A DNA stretch of 64,000 bases from Epiperipatus broadwayi (taxonomy: Eukaryota > Onychophora > Udeonychophora > Euonychophora > Peripatidae): positions 8,350,085 through 8,414,084 of the forward strand of contig JAQFVV010012396.1 of assembly GCA_028023455.1 (NCBI GenBank), given 5' to 3'. The first letter of the stretch is position 1. Every line of letters starts with the position of its first letter. Positions 22,015 to 35,782 of the stretch are shown here, in pieces. Below the pieces are notes generated by a model that saw only the letters and a list, made by a program, of their open reading frames with translations, had not been told where the DNA came from and did no database searches. A program made the translations under genes and the position numbers.

Positions 22015-25000
22015 TATAATTTCCATTGATTACATATGTTTACGATAAATGGCCCTATAGCAAATTGCACTTCTCCTCATGCAGGTTTAGACTTGTTCTA
22101 TAAATTTTTGATACTTCATTTTTATTTTTTAAAAAACTTTATTAAAAATAATTTCCAGTGATTATTGCTCAAAAGATTGTAAGTTGTGAGCATCAGTAGT
22201 GATAGAGGTTGAACCACAATCCATGGATCTTGAGCTCAAGAGTATCACATTCTGTCATTTGCAATAATAATACAGGGCATAACCGAATAAAACAGTAATG
22301 GTTTGGTTATCAAACATTGCTTAATTAAATAAGTTCTATAATCTTTTCAACTAGTGTTCATTTAAGAATTTATGTTATCTTTATTGTTTATATATTAAGT
22401 GAACCAATGGAAGACGAGTACCGTGATCCAAAGAGTCATCTGAAAAAGTTTCTGTAATTGAATATATTTGCAATAAATTACCTCAAAAGAATGGCCAAAG
22501 ATTTTCATGGTTTAGTGCAGTGATGTAGTACAGACTTTGGAAATCAAGTGGGTGGTCATGACTTAGCTCTATTCTACCGATCATTCTGTAATCAAATATT
22601 CTTAATTATAGAGGCTTTTTCTAAGTGAATCTTTGAATAACAAAATTTGCTCTCTGCCACCTTATTTAATATATATATACATTGAAGCTAACATTTTAAA
22701 TTATCATTGGTACCTAAATTTCTTTTAAAAAATATAAATAAATTCTTAAATGGACTCTATTTTCAAAGGTTTACAGAATTTACTATTTATTATATAAGAG
22801 TCAAGAAATCGATATAAGTTTGAAAATCAAAGAACTATTGTTTATTCCGTATAATTGCTCATTGTCATTGGATTCACAGTTTCATTTAGTTGTACAATGA
22901 ATATTTTTTCTTAGTTTTTTTTAAATCGAAAATTAATCCGTCTTTAGCTTTTCAGTCAACCAATCATTTAACTGGGCCAACTATTCAGGGCTACAATCTT
23001 ATGAACCAATAACATTGACAATTAAAATAAATATTGTAGTAAATACATTTTTGACATTATTAATGTTTTTATTATTTTTTAAAATAAAATAATAAACTTT
23101 TGTAACTACAATAAGTATGGATTTTTTCGTCGTTTTTTTTATTACTAGATAATTAAATCACAGATTTTTATTTTTAAAATAAAAAATAAAAACTGATTTT
23201 TATAATTTGTTGCCTTTAATTGAGTTTAAGATCTTCTTTAGCGGTATTACCATAATAAAGTCATAAAATATTAAAAAGACGTGTTTATAAAATAAAAAAA
23301 AATTCCTAGAGCATGCTTCCTCTGCTGTACTGCGGGAGTCTGGGAAAATAGAACATTTAGAAGACTACATAAAAATTTTAAAATGTGTCAGTCAATCTGT
23401 GTTGCCATTTTAACGGTATTTTTCACAGATCATCAAATATGTATGAAATTAAAGGGTTTTTGATAATAGAAAGGAAGGAAGGCAAACATATTAGTGTAAC
23501 GAATTTTTAATGTTGATTTTTAAAAAAAATAAATAAATAACGCAATAATAGTACTTTTATGCTAAAAATTTATCATAATTTGAAGAGTTAGATGATTGTT
23601 TTATTTGAACATATATATTGAACTATTTCACTCACCCGGTTGAAATAGTAAACGTTTATTGAAAAATTCAAACTTTATTTGTACTTTTCCAAAACTTCCA
23701 TCTACTAATGATAAGAACGAACAGCTGAATATATTAATGTTCTATCCTAACCGGTGTGTTATTACTTATAGCTGAATATATTAGTGTTTTTATAGTTGAA
23801 TGTATTAGTATTTTATATTAATCTATGTGTTATTATTAACAGTTGAATGTATTTGGAAGAGTTTACATAAAATTTAATTTTTCTAAAAAAAAATAATTAT
23901 TCAATTAGAAGACATTTAAGTATACAATAAATGTATAATACGATTTTTATATTCAAAAATTATACGTTGAAAGTCATACATTTTAAAATATATATATAAT
24001 CGAACTTTATAAAGTTAGGAATACTTAATTCAATTGATCCAAAATCATTTTTAAAGCTAAAATTAAATATTTAAATATGCATATTTAAAAATGGGATTTA
24101 TCTTTGAATAATTCATTGAAGGTAACAACAATCCCATTAGTCTTCTTAATTGAGATTGGTAAAAAGAAGTTTTTCATGTGATCTATCAAATGCTGATGAT
24201 GAGAATTTTGATAAGATTCCACACGGTTTTCACTCTAGCTAAAAATAGTTAGATATATGTTTATTAATAAATTTTAAATGGCTGGTTGGGTTAGTAATAA
24301 AATTTTATGTGAAATAAAAAGTTCTAAACCTACCTAGAAAAAATTAAAGTTTTACCGAGTTCACACAGTAACCAGATGCATTAACTATTGCAACAGGATA
24401 CTCTTTAGATATTGATATATATATATAAGTTCTAACCACTAATTCGTTTTTTATATGTCAATCACATCACTTGAGGCACTGCTTAAATAAAGCAATTGAC
24501 TATCAATAATATGTTGTCAAGGCAACAATAATTGTTTTAAGATAATAAATGGAACCACTTATTATTTTAGTCTAAGATTTTATTCTCAATCTATTTAATT
24601 CATTATCTTCACTCAATGGCTATATAATATCTTTGACCAAAATCTAAAAAAAATTGTTGTTGCTTTGGTAGTATATTGTTGATATTCCATTGGTTTATTT
24701 AAGATTGGTTGCAGTGATATGATATATATTAATAATTTTTTTAGCATTTAAAATGGATCAATTCATTCTGAATGGAAGACAAACAGAAAAATAAAGTATA
24801 AAAACTTATCAAAAGACACATGTGTTACATGCGCAACATAATGATAAAGGATATGAAATGAAGAGTGCTTATTATTAATGCTATTCACATAACAAAAAAA
24901 TTTCTTTTCTTAATTTACAATTTTTATTTAAATTTTATGTTTAAATATTGTTGTTCTTGATATTTAAATTAAGAAAATCAATTATTTAATTTACAGAAAG

Positions 25001-25106
25001 ATTTGGAAAATATATATACGGAAAGCAATACATTCAATGAATACTTGACTCCTTTAACTAATACAATAAGTGATAAGCAGAGACAGTGATAGTATAATAA
25101 TAAGAA

Positions 25107-25109
<3 letters not shown>
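22015..25109. other. AT-rich DNA, no gene seen
   Basis: A faint similarity exists between about 22,175-22,260 and 32,255-32,345 (shared AGTGATAGAG and CCATGGAT-TTGAGCT), perhaps a worn dispersed repeat. Otherwise nothing recognised. Confidence 0.45.
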
Positions 25110-25157
<48 letters not shown>

Positions 25158-25158
25158 C

Positions 25159-25190
<32 letters not shown>

Positions 25191-25243
25191 TAGTGGTAGT
25201 AGTAGTGGTAGTAGTAGTAGTAGTAGTATTAGTAGTAGTAGTT

Positions 25244-25276
<33 letters not shown>

Positions 25277-25302
25277 ATAGTAGTAGTAGTAGTAGTAGTA
25301 GA
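25110..25302. repeat. (AGT)n trinucleotide microsatellite, about 190 bp
   Basis: A long AGT run with AGC, GGT and AAT interruptions. It gives spurious poly-Val and poly-Thr frames on opposite strands. Confidence 0.98.
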
Positions 25303-26549
25303 CAAAATTATTGTTGCAATAAATGAAAAGAGCAAATAAAATATTTTGAAAAATGGAAGTAACATGCAATGAAGTTTTACTCTAACATTTTCACTGTGGA
25401 TATCAAGGACAATTGGTTTCTTAAGTCTCATCATAAATCAAAAGACATTTAAAAATTAGGCAAGTGTAATAAATTTGTATAGTAAAATAATTTAAGTCAT
25501 TATCATAGATTTAAAATAAATCATAAACTTTGATTATCCAATAAAGGAAAAAAAATTTTTGATTGAAAACAAAATGGATAATTAATACATAAACATTTTA
25601 CTAAGCATATTATTAAATAAAAATACTAATATATAGATAATTCTTATGCAAAAAAGTGTTTACCAATAAATAAATAGGCATAATAAAGTTGTTGTGTATT
25701 TTGTTTTTAATAATAATTTTAAACATTTTACAATTGTTGTTACCAATGTGAAATTATTTTATTAAGATTGGAATTCCATTAAATTATAATTAATTAAATT
25801 AAATTAATACATTTAAAAATATATAAATTTAGTTTTAGTGCAGTTTACATAATATGTGATTAATGTTTATTTTTGGAATTATCTAATGAATAAAACTTGC
25901 AATATTTTTGTGGTGAACTGATGTGTTATATTTAGTTGACTACTATCATTTTGATTAATATTACAATGTAGTACAATTAAATATAAATTAGATTAGTGAA
26001 TATATACAATGCATATTTTAAATTTTGGTACATTTTAGTAATATAAATAATTAAAACACTGCTCTTTTAATGAAGTCATTTTTATTGATTATAAAAGGCA
26101 TTTAAATAAATCAACTCTATTATTACAAGTTTATTAATAGAAATTAGTAAAATAAATCTTAATTTAGGATGTCACTTATATTGTCAATTAATATTAGATT
26201 AGTTATTAATATAAGTAATCAACATTTATTTTAATTATATAATGATTAAAACTAATTTTTCAGGAGAAATTGTGATTGTGATAAAAGTATTTGTTTGAAA
26301 CAATATTTTGCAAAGATATTGAATAAAAATTAAACATGTAAATCATGGTTTAGCTGTGTACATCTTTTTAATTTATTTTGAATGCATTTTAGTGCATATA
26401 ATCAATATTTATTTTATGCTACATTAACTATTTCACAAAAGTGGTGATAGCACTATCCTATTTCACATTTTAGGTAGTATGATGATTTCTGTGATTGCTA
26501 ACTTTCTATGTTGCTTTAAAGCATTGTATATGCTAAATTACAGTGTGTG
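25303..26549. other. AT-rich DNA, no gene seen
   Basis: No recognisable coding or repeat structure. Confidence 0.5.
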
Positions 26550-27095
26550 ACAGGCTGCGATGATTTTTTCTAAAAATATTTCATTTTTAGTGTATTAATT
26601 TTTAAAAGAATCCAAGAGATGTCAGCAGTATACAGACCTTTATGAATCTTTGTCTGTGATTGACAGCACATTATATTGTTCTGACAAATCTATGAAGGAG
26701 GTGGCAATTTATGATTGGCTGCTGCTTTAGATCCCTTTTCCTGCAGCTAAAAGCCACTAAAAACATGATTTTCAGTAATCTTTAATAATTATGATGCAAT
26801 ATTTTTGTAAAAGATTTATTATCAAACTAAAAACTACATCACTATGGGGTTTGTTTTTGAAAACATTTTTGTCTGTTATGAAAATTGGAAATCACCACAG
26901 AAAATCCATTAGAAACTAAAAAGAAAATTGTTTTTGCAAAAACTGTAAGTTAAATATTTTAATAACAATTAATAATATTTTAACTTTTAGTATTGTTTTT
27001 ATTTCTTTGATGATAACTAATTTTAAATATATCATTTTTAATAACATAAAATTCTAATATCTAATATTTCCTTCTTTTAACTTTTTTGAATAGAT
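26550..27095. repeat. Dispersed repeat, copy A (pair with 54.64-55.20 kb)
   Basis: Shares ordered blocks with the 54.6 kb region: GATGTCAGCA, GATTGACA, a TCTGACAAA-like block, GAGGTGG, a GATGCAATATTTTT-like block, ACTAAAAACTA, TTTTTGAAA and TTTAATAACATAAAATT. No coding signal. Could be an ancient transposon or a duplicated regulatory segment. Confidence 0.6.
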
Positions 27096-28806
27096 ACCAT
27101 GAAGCCAGTAACTGTTTTCCTTTGTTATTAGTAAGCTTTTTAATTAGATACTCATTTTCATAATTTTAAAATATTAATTGTTCATGTTTAGCATTTTAAT
27201 TATTAGAAAGCCTAAATATTTATAATATAGTGAAGCAGTCAATCTTAGTTTAAGATTGAGTTTCATGGTTCCATCTACTAACCTGTATTCAAACCCTGTA
27301 TTCTATCCCATGCCTTTTGTCACGTATATATATATTATGTATATATTTGAGATGTATGCCTAAGTTATAAAATTTTAATGTTTCAATAACATTTTTTTTA
27401 AAATTATTATTAATTCTTTTTTATTAATTATTCATTCTTTTTTTATTAAAGTACAAAGGTGCGGCTCAAATATATATATAGGAGCAAACATACTAACAAA
27501 ATATTGGGTTTTTTTAAATATTTTATTATATGTCATTTTTAAAACTTTTTTCTTTTTAAATTGCTTGTTTTTCCTATTAATCTGTACATTTTATAAAATC
27601 CAAGATGGAAGATGCAACCGTTAATTGTCCAAAAATAATTACAGGGTTGGAAACACTATTGTTTTAATTTGGGGAAGATATTTCTAGTTAAAGTTTTTAC
27701 TTAAAATAAAATAAAAATTAAGATTAAAAATTTTCTTTTGTTGTAAATATTAACAGTTGCATCTTTCAAAAACAATGGACAAAGAAATGTAAAATTTCTG
27801 TTAGATTAAAGAGTACATTTAAGCTAGAGATAAGAAATGGACAGCATTCTTCAAATACCTGAGCAGTGTATAAAATGGCCTGATTTTAAATTACCAGGAG
27901 AACAGATTAGTTACTACTGAGAGAACTGTGTTGTCATCAATACTCCATGCAACTTTGAAATCTAAGATAATGATAGAGTAGATGGCAATCATCTTTCAGA
28001 CCCTTTTGGGTCTTTTTCTCACTAATGTACCATCTAACTGCTGCTCTGAAATAAAGGAAAGCCTAAAGAAGAACTCTGGAATGCTAGATGGAAGCTTGCT
28101 GTCACATAAGAACTGCCATGCACGAGCTGGACTTTTAGTATGAATTCTTAAAATGGTACAAGGTAAATTTTTAAGCTGCCACCTAAAAGTAAATCTAGCC
28201 TAACTAATCTCATCAAGATTTCTTTCATAAGTGATTTAACTTTATGTAAAATGTAGTTTGCTCTTAAATAATTTCTATAAATCTAATTTTCTCTCATATG
28301 CTCTAACTTTCTTTAATTTTGGGGTGGCCATTTATTTATAGTTATTTATTACTTGATTTTATATGTCTATTTTAGTTATTAATATGCCAATCTCAAGCAA
28401 TCTGACAAGTTGAATTCTGTAAAATCTTTTTTTTCTTTTTAAGTAAATCTTCATGAATCAAGATGCTCACCAAATTGTGTTTATGAGTCAACATTTTGTT
28501 TATGTTTTAGTGTAAAAATTTGTAATTTGTTTAACTCTGGATTTTCTACCAGGGGTGAATCCAGAACTTAGGCTAATTAACGCTTTGAAATTTTAAAATA
28601 TTATTTACTCATTCTGAAAAGGTGACCTATTAGTTGTTTTCTATAACTGCTAGCTTTCTTTTATTTGTTTATACTCTTAAAATAATATATGCATAAATAT
28701 TCTCAATTGTTGTAAAATCCATGAACGTGGGATTGAGTCATTTTTAAACAGCAGAAAAGGGGTAAATTTTAATGTATATTTTACTATTTTAGTTATTAAG
28801 TAAAAT

Positions 28807-28808
<2 letters not shown>
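27096..28808. other. AT-rich DNA with a GC-richer island at about 27,835-28,150
   Basis: The island is less AT-rich and has no frame of note and no family match; possibly a worn repeat. The remainder is plain AT-rich sequence. Confidence 0.4.

Positions 28809-28852
<44 letters not shown>
28809..28852. repeat. (TA)n microsatellite
   Basis: Pure TA run, not obviously tied to an HHR-A unit. Confidence 0.97.
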
Positions 28853-28860
<8 letters not shown>

Positions 28861-29029
28861 GCATAACATATTATTTGTATAAATTATGGCATTCAAACTA
28901 GGGTCATTTATTTTTAAAGCAGTAAATCTTATTCAATGTCATTAGTGACATTTATCCATAGTGTGTTTACTGACATACAACTCATCTTCGTGAATTATAT
29001 ATTTATTACATGCTTCTAATCTAATCTAG

Positions 29030-29370
29030 GGTTGTGACAAGTTCGAACCCATAGATTTATTTTCAAGTCTTGTCCTGAGGATAGTTGACCTTCCCAGGAC
29101 CACTTGGGTCATATAAAAGACCTCTGGAAGTGGTTCCTGTGAGTCTGGAACATGCTATCCCTATCCACTTTCTTCATATAAAAGGTCTGCATGTCAGTGA
29201 CATCCACGGCATGCCTATCTATTTTTCTCTAAGCACTGCCCAAGAAGGGAGTCTTAGATTTCGTTTTCATTCAGAAGCACTACCTTTTCCTTCTAGTTCT
29301 TTGTCATTATGTCACTACCACCCAAACTTTGTATTATTATTATTTCTTTTGCTTATGATCTAATTTTAAT
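29030..29370. other. GC-richer island, possible worn retroelement
   Basis: Less AT-rich than the flanks, with a 92-codon plus frame (29085-29363) that matches nothing I know. GGGTTCGAAC on the minus strand near 29,050 resembles a B box, but no A box is found at proper spacing. Confidence 0.3.
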
Positions 29371-31418
29371 ACCATAATGATATTAAAATTGTGCTCTGCT
29401 CAAAATATATATATATATGCCAAATATTATTAACTTTATTAATTTATATTGTTATTTCAATTTTATTATACAGTCCCACTGTCGTAATGTATTACTGTAT
29501 TTAAGAGTATTTGCCTTGGGGAAAATAAAGTGTTCTTCTTACCAGCGCTAATTAAAAGAAGTTTTATTAAGTATTTTGTTATATAATCAAATAAATTTTC
29601 AAATGTATTTTATTTATTTTCACGACCACTATGGTCATGAAAATAGTTTATATTATATCTGTAATGAATCCCAGAATGCTGCCCAAAATCATATGTTAGT
29701 CACCATGTTTCAAAACTGTAAATCAAAGCATTAATAGCAATTTTGTGTAATCTTCTAATAATTGATTGGCATCTTAATATTGGACCCACCAAATGTGTGT
29801 GTTAATGTATATCTCTTATTTAATTAACAAATGAGCATATGAGAAATATAGCATGAATGACAATATATAATTATCTATCATTTGGTAGACTGCTTGCTCA
29901 TTCATGCACACACTAATGTATGCAATTTATTTATAAATGTATGTAAATAATTTGTCACTATATTAAACTATATGTTTTTTTATTATCTAACTTGTTTGAG
30001 TAGTTTGAATTTTTTTTTCTCCACTTCCAAACGTACAGCCATGCATATACATATTTTAGTTAAATCATAGTTAATAGATGTCTCATTGTCTTCTCCGCTC
30101 TGCTAGTGGGCCAGATTTAAAATTAATTCTCATGTGCCATAATTGTTATGTTATCCATTAGGTGTTTGATCTGGGGCTTAGAGAGTGGGTTCGAATCCAG
30201 GCTGGTCCCTGACCTAAATCTCAGGCTTGACTGGATTTGAAGTACATTTTGGGAGTTACGGCTCATGTTAGATGGATAAACATGTTTTGACCTGTACAAT
30301 ACGCTATAAATATTTTTTAATACACGTAAAAAAAGATTTAATTGCAGAAAAAAAATCAAACATGACATCATAGTAAAAATTTTCATCACTAGAGTCTATT
30401 CTAAAATTTGGGGGTCAGGTTTCACACTGAAATAATTAAAATAAAAGCTTTTTTGTGTGGACTGAGTCAGAAATTTTATTATTACAAATATAGAATAAAA
30501 ATTAGATACATAACTTATATTTTAGCTAATGTACACATCAAGTTATCTTTAATGCTCTTTATTACTATATTTTATCAAAGTTTGTTTTTTTATTAAATAA
30601 TAAACACAACTGTTTTTTTAAACTCCTATGTTAATTTGAAAAATTGAAAAATAAAATGCTAATTTTATTTCTATCTAATCCATTTTTCTATGATAATGTG
30701 AGATATAAAACATACTAGAATCAACTACTGGAGATAGAATTCAATGGAGAGACATAACTAGTTGAATTATTCATGCTTTTCGGAAGTAAAGTTTGCTGCA
30801 GACAAAATTAAAAATCAGCATACAAAATATTAAATAATCACAAGAAAAGATTGGAAGTAATATGAATGGATATAATTAAGTTTTATAGATTTATTTATAT
30901 ACACATCACAAAACTCATCTTTAACTTTTTATTTTTATTGGTTTTTTTTTCTGGAGTTAAAATGGCTTTATTCATTGATAAGTGGTTGCTAATGATGATG
31001 ATGATAATGTAACATTACATAATATATTTATTGTTACTCTAGACTAAATAAATTTGAAAACATTAATAGCAATTATGATGTGATTTTTTTAAATTGATCT
31101 ATAATTGTATTCTCTACAAAATATTTTCATAATTTACCCAGACTTCTACAATTCTAATTTGATTTTTGACTTGAGATTGGAAATCATGGCATAAGGAAAG
31201 TCATTTTAAAAATTCTAGAAAAAAGATATAAAAAAGTATTAGTAAATTAAGAAGAAAGTGGATATATTGTAGTGATTGTAAGTTTAAAGAAATGCTGATT
31301 TATTTTGTAATAAGCCCTTTTTCTGTAATTATAATATCCGGTTCCAAGTCATATCACGGATACTAAAATTTATGGATAAAATTGAACCAGATTAAAATAT
31401 ACACTTTAAACATCACTG
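29371..31418. other. AT-rich DNA, one B-box-like sequence
   Basis: GTGGGTTCGAATCC near 30,187 is a good B-box match, but no convincing A box or cloverleaf surrounds it. Rest unremarkable. Confidence 0.4.
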
Positions 31419-31612
31419 TTACTTTCAACCATTATCAATCCACTTCTTTTCTGATTTAATTCTGTTTTTCCAATCCATAGCTTTTCTTCTCTATATCATA
31501 TCAATAAACTTCAATTATTCATCCAACCATCTCACACGCGATCTTTTTCCAGGACTTCTACAATTTCTTGAGATCTGATTTAAAGCTTCAACTGTCTATC
31601 TATTAACATTTT
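31419..31612 (-). pseudogene. RTE-like LINE 3' end, copy 2 (short)
   Basis: About 195 bp matching the 3' ends at 17.6, 49.3 and 59.4 kb, including the complement of TTCAACCATTATCAATCCAC. Only the C-terminal segment survives; no RT motif. Confidence 0.7.
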
Positions 31613-31912
31613 TTTTAAGATTAAATTATTTTAATCAAAAACATTATCGTTCACAATGCGTATAACGCAACAATATACATATATAAATAAGGTTAAGCAG
31701 CAATAATTATGTTTATCTTTATTAATGTAACTATATAATCACATTTTAACAGCATTCTAATTTAACACAATTTAAAATTAAGTACTAAGTACGCGTTTAT
31801 TTGGCATTTTATTTTCGATCATTTTCATAATAAACTATGAATACTAAATGAAAATTTTAAATTGGTAAATTTATACTCAACTCCCATTTTAAAATTATAT
31901 ATAAACTGTTAA

Positions 31913-32029
31913 TATATATATAAGACTATTATAACCTTGGTATATGCGCCTTGTGTGCTTAATTTTATTACAAGAGATAATTAAGCACACTAGGCGCATG
32001 TACTAAGGTTATAGCTTTATATATATATT
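31913..32029. repeat. Palindrome with about 50 bp arms and 14 bp loop
   Basis: ATAACCTTGGTATATGCGCC and its near complement (GGCGCATGTACTAAGGTTAT) flank TGTGCTTAATT/AATTAAGCACA. The loop lies around 31,965-31,978 and TA-rich ends extend the pairing. Confidence 0.85.
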
Positions 32030-33569
32030 ACGTGCTGACATTTCGCTTAACAAATATTAATATTTATAAACTGTTAAATAAATGTTCAATTTAATTATCT
32101 CTTTTATTTTAAAAAAATTCTCTCAAGCAATAATAATAGTTTTATCTATTTATTTTTTTTAAAAAACAACCACTCCCAAATATCATATTTAATTTACTTG
32201 CTTTCAAAGTTTACCTTAACTCAATAATAATAATCGATTGTTTGATTGTTGGAGAGTTTATAAGAAGTATGAGGGTCATAAGTGATAGAGAGCAACACAG
32301 TCCATGGATTTTGAGCTTCAAATCTAATTGCACTAAACTTTACATGACGATTAGTCATCAAAAATACTTTTTTAAGATACAGCAATAAAACAAAAGCAAT
32401 GCAATAATACAAGAATAATATATATATGGGTGCCTATGTAAATGTTTTAGCAGCCCATTCATATTTGTTAACTATATGAATAATGTTATTGTAATAATAG
32501 TTGCAGCTTTAAGATCATATGGAGTGGACATTAGGAATTTGCCTTGCTCATTTCATTTAATGCCTCAAAGAGGAATCAAAGAACCTTTTTTCAGTTAATA
32601 GTGAACTCCTTTCTGCAGCCATATAATAAATAATTGAAACTCATATTATAGCAACAGTTATTTCCAATTCAGTTACATATAATCTAAGTTACAATTATTA
32701 TTTATTATTTCATTATGGAACTGAATTTCCCATTTTTATTTAGAGATTGTTAAAACTAAAGCTCAGCTTTAATCCTATTGTAACAGTATTCTTTATCTAT
32801 TATATTGTTTCACCTATTATGTTCCATAGTAGTACAATTTTCCTAGTTTAAAACCCAAAATTGGTGGATATTAATTAAAAGAGTTTAATAAAAAGGTATA
32901 ATAATACATATATGCCAGTATGTGCGTATATCTTAAAAATGCATCTTGCAATTAATGTTAAATAATTTCTATAAATAAGGCAAACATAATTCTAGAGTTT
33001 AAGGTAATAAAGTTAAACATTACCGGATATGTGAATTTTTACACATACTTATATATTAAAGAAAGGTGCAAGTTATAGATTTCTAACTTTGTTATTCTTT
33101 TTTTATTTATTTTTCAAAGATGATAAGTCTCGTACACTAATTAAGCTCTCTTTGCATAAAAATTATGGTTCTAAGTTGATCAATTGACTCACGTATATAA
33201 CAGAATGCTTACCAGGTTAAAATCTGTTTTTGTAAAATAAATTTATTTCTTGGAAATTAGCTGACCACCCACCTGGATTTTAAAATCTGTAAAAACAAGA
33301 GTAGACTGAAAAGATATTAAATTTATTTTTGTAACAAAGAGAAAGCTAGATAACTGGTGCTATTTTTTTCAATTCCTTATTTTTCTAAATTACAGCAATA
33401 ATGGTTTTGTTTGTAAAGCTTATAGCACACGTGTAAAATCAAGATTGCAAATTGGTCCCAACTTGTAAACAAATCATGACTTTGGCAAAGGAGGAGTGTG
33501 TCTTATAAAAATCCCTGATTGAAATTAAATTAGGTTGGACTCTAGATAATTTTAATTGTAATGCTGTCA
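32030..33569. other. AT-rich DNA, no gene seen
   Basis: No coding or RNA signal recognised. Confidence 0.5.
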
Positions 33570-33830
33570 GGAGCTATGCCCACCCGTATCATGAAGAACC
33601 AAGGCTAGAACAGTGACCTCTTGCTATCCACCTTGTGGGAAATGGGTCAGCAGTGATGGGAGAAGTTCAAACCAGCAGCCTGCCAGAAAGTAAAGATGAA
33701 CAGACCAGCCAAGCAGAGAAGTACTTCTAACTATGGAAAGAAAATACTTTAGCAGAGAAGATCAGTAAAATAATCCACAGAACTCTGTAATAAACTCTCA
33801 TTATTAATTTCTTAAATAATTCTAAGCTAG
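33570..33830. other. GC-richer island, unidentified
   Basis: A sharply more GC-rich block, starting near GCTGTCAGGAGC, without an ORF. Probably a transposon relic, family unknown. It lies just upstream of the complex inverted repeat. Confidence 0.35.
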
Positions 33831-33941
33831 CTATGTATAAATGTGCCCAAACTTACTGTTTAAACTTTCTCTATAAAACAAATTCTGTCATTAAGTTAAA
33901 TTGTATCTAATTTCCTAAAATAATGTAATACATTCAAAGAT

Positions 33942-34388
33942 CAGCCTTTCAAGCTAATTGTGCATGCATCTTCTGCGAGTGTTAAATAATAAATGAATAC
34001 TTCACTCCACAATACAAGATATAGTATTTATGCAGGAATAAAAGGAATCCTCCTATTCCTACAACTCAAATTCTTTTATATGAGCAAATCTGAGGTACTG
34101 TTGAATGAAGTGTAAGAGTAGAATTCTCACTTTAAATTACTATCTACGATGTTGTGATGAATGACGTCGATGAAATTGTCTAGAATTTACTAAACGTCAC
34201 TCTAAGTGAAACTTAATTATCAGTAAATAAGCATTTATTTTTATATAACGCTATGCATACAATACTATATCTTGTATTGTGGAGTGAAGTATTCATTTAT
34301 TATTTAACACTCGCAGAAAATGCAAGCACAATTAGCTTGAAAGGCTGTTGTATGCATAGCATTATATAAAAATAAATGCTTATTTACT
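33942..34388. repeat. Interleaved double inverted repeat
   Basis: Arm A (33942-34033) is inverted at 34254-34347 with about 95% identity by eye. A second pair, 34222-34260 and 34350-34388, brackets and slightly overlaps the right A arm. The order A - spacer - C - A' - C' cannot form both stems at once, so two alternative folds exist. The 34034-34221 spacer has no ORF. Confidence 0.85.
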
Positions 34389-35036
34389 AAAATAATGTAA
34401 GAATAACTACTTTGTAAAACTTGCATAATTCTTTTAAAATAAAAGAACTTAATAATATAACTCAATTTAAATTATATTCTAAATATCTTTCTATCTGCAG
34501 TTATGCCTTATTATAATTTATTAAATTTGTTATGAATTACACTCAGACTTATTCAGAGGGGAGATTGATTCTCAGAGGGGAGTGTGAGAGATGATTAGAG
34601 GCTCTCTATAGATAGTTTATAGACATAAAAGCCCACACACATGCAATCTCCAATTTGAAACCTATTATACATATATTTAATAGCTATTATGTATTAGCTG
34701 AGTAAAAGTAGGTTTGCTTATACTAATAAAATATTTAGTTAACTAACGCAAGAGCGATATTCTAAAGCATATTTAAATTAAATACATAAGTCCTTATTAT
34801 GCTTGATTCCTCCCTAGAATTTATAGTATGAACTATAAAGATTAATTATAAGCTAGATCACTTAATTAATCCCTTTCTTTAACATGTTCAAGTATGCTAA
34901 CTTATGAACTGGTATACAATGGTTTAGTGGAAAGAAGCTATAGATTTAGTGCATTTTAGATTTGAATAATGATCAATGATCATTAGAATAGTAAATGGGT
35001 TCCTTATAAAGCACATACACATGCATATGCATCTTG

Positions 35037-35037
<1 letters not shown>
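34389..35037. other. AT-rich DNA, no gene seen
   Basis: Short direct repeat TCAGAGGGGAG at about 34,554-34,582; nothing else noted. Confidence 0.5.

Positions 35038-35082
<45 letters not shown>
35038..35082. repeat. (TA)n microsatellite with a duplicated flank
   Basis: The TA run is followed by TTTGTTTATGGGGATTTGG and ATAAGG. The same junction recurs at about 35,741-35,780, giving a direct repeat on both sides of hAT copy 2. Confidence 0.93.
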
Positions 35083-35087
<5 letters not shown>

Positions 35088-35195
35088 TATGGGGATTTGG
35101 CATAAGGCCATTTATAATAGGAATTGTGGACTTAATCAGTGAAGTATTGAATAGCTTCACGCTCTCAAATCTAACCACTTTAGCTTCACCTATTT

Positions 35196-35610
35196 ATATA
35201 GAACAGGGGTTCCCAACCTTTTTGCACTTAAGAGCACATTCTATAATATCAGCCAGGTGGTGGGAACCATTTATTTTTTTCAACCAGATGGCGGGCATCA
35301 TTTATTTTTCCAATGTAAATTTATAGTTCGATATTGTTAATAATACACATAATGTACAAAAAAATATTTATTTCAAAAATAAAATTTCAACATATAATTA
35401 ACGTTTATATTTTTACGCTGTAAAAGTATAGTATGCCCTACAATTTGATTACAATATAATACAATAATTTATAAGAAATTTTAAAAATTAAATTTATTTG
35501 TATGAGATAATTAATTTTTTATTGTGTTCAGATAGCGACGGGCACACATAAAATGGTCTGCGGGCACCATGGTGCCCACGGGCATAGGGTTGGGGACCCC
35601 TGATATAGAA
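35196..35610 (-). mobile_element. hAT MITE copy 2 with 8 bp target duplication
   Basis: The element spans 35204-35602 (399 bp), reversed relative to copy 1. It starts CAGGGGTTCCCAACCT and ends GGTTGGGGACCCCTG. ATATAGAA flanks it at 35196-35203 and 35603-35610. It carries about 100 bp absent from copy 1, in the AT-rich middle, so copy 1 is probably an internal deletion. Non-coding. Confidence 0.95.
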
Positions 35611-35782
35611 AGTAAGATTGAAATAAAGAAGGGTTCTCTTTTCTTCCAATGCATAAGCTTGTGGTTAAGACCTGTAGAGGTCCCTACCTTCTCATTTTCA
35701 ACCGCACATGCTTTAGGCTTATTACCTTAGTAAATATACAGATATATATATATTTGTTTATGGGGATTTGGTATAAGGACAT

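Noticed and set aside
25054-25434. Long poly-Thr and poly-Val frames on both strands
   Set aside because: They are translations of the (AGT)n microsatellite.
30180-30215. B-box match GGTTCGAATCC
   Set aside because: No A box at usable spacing and no second copy in the window.
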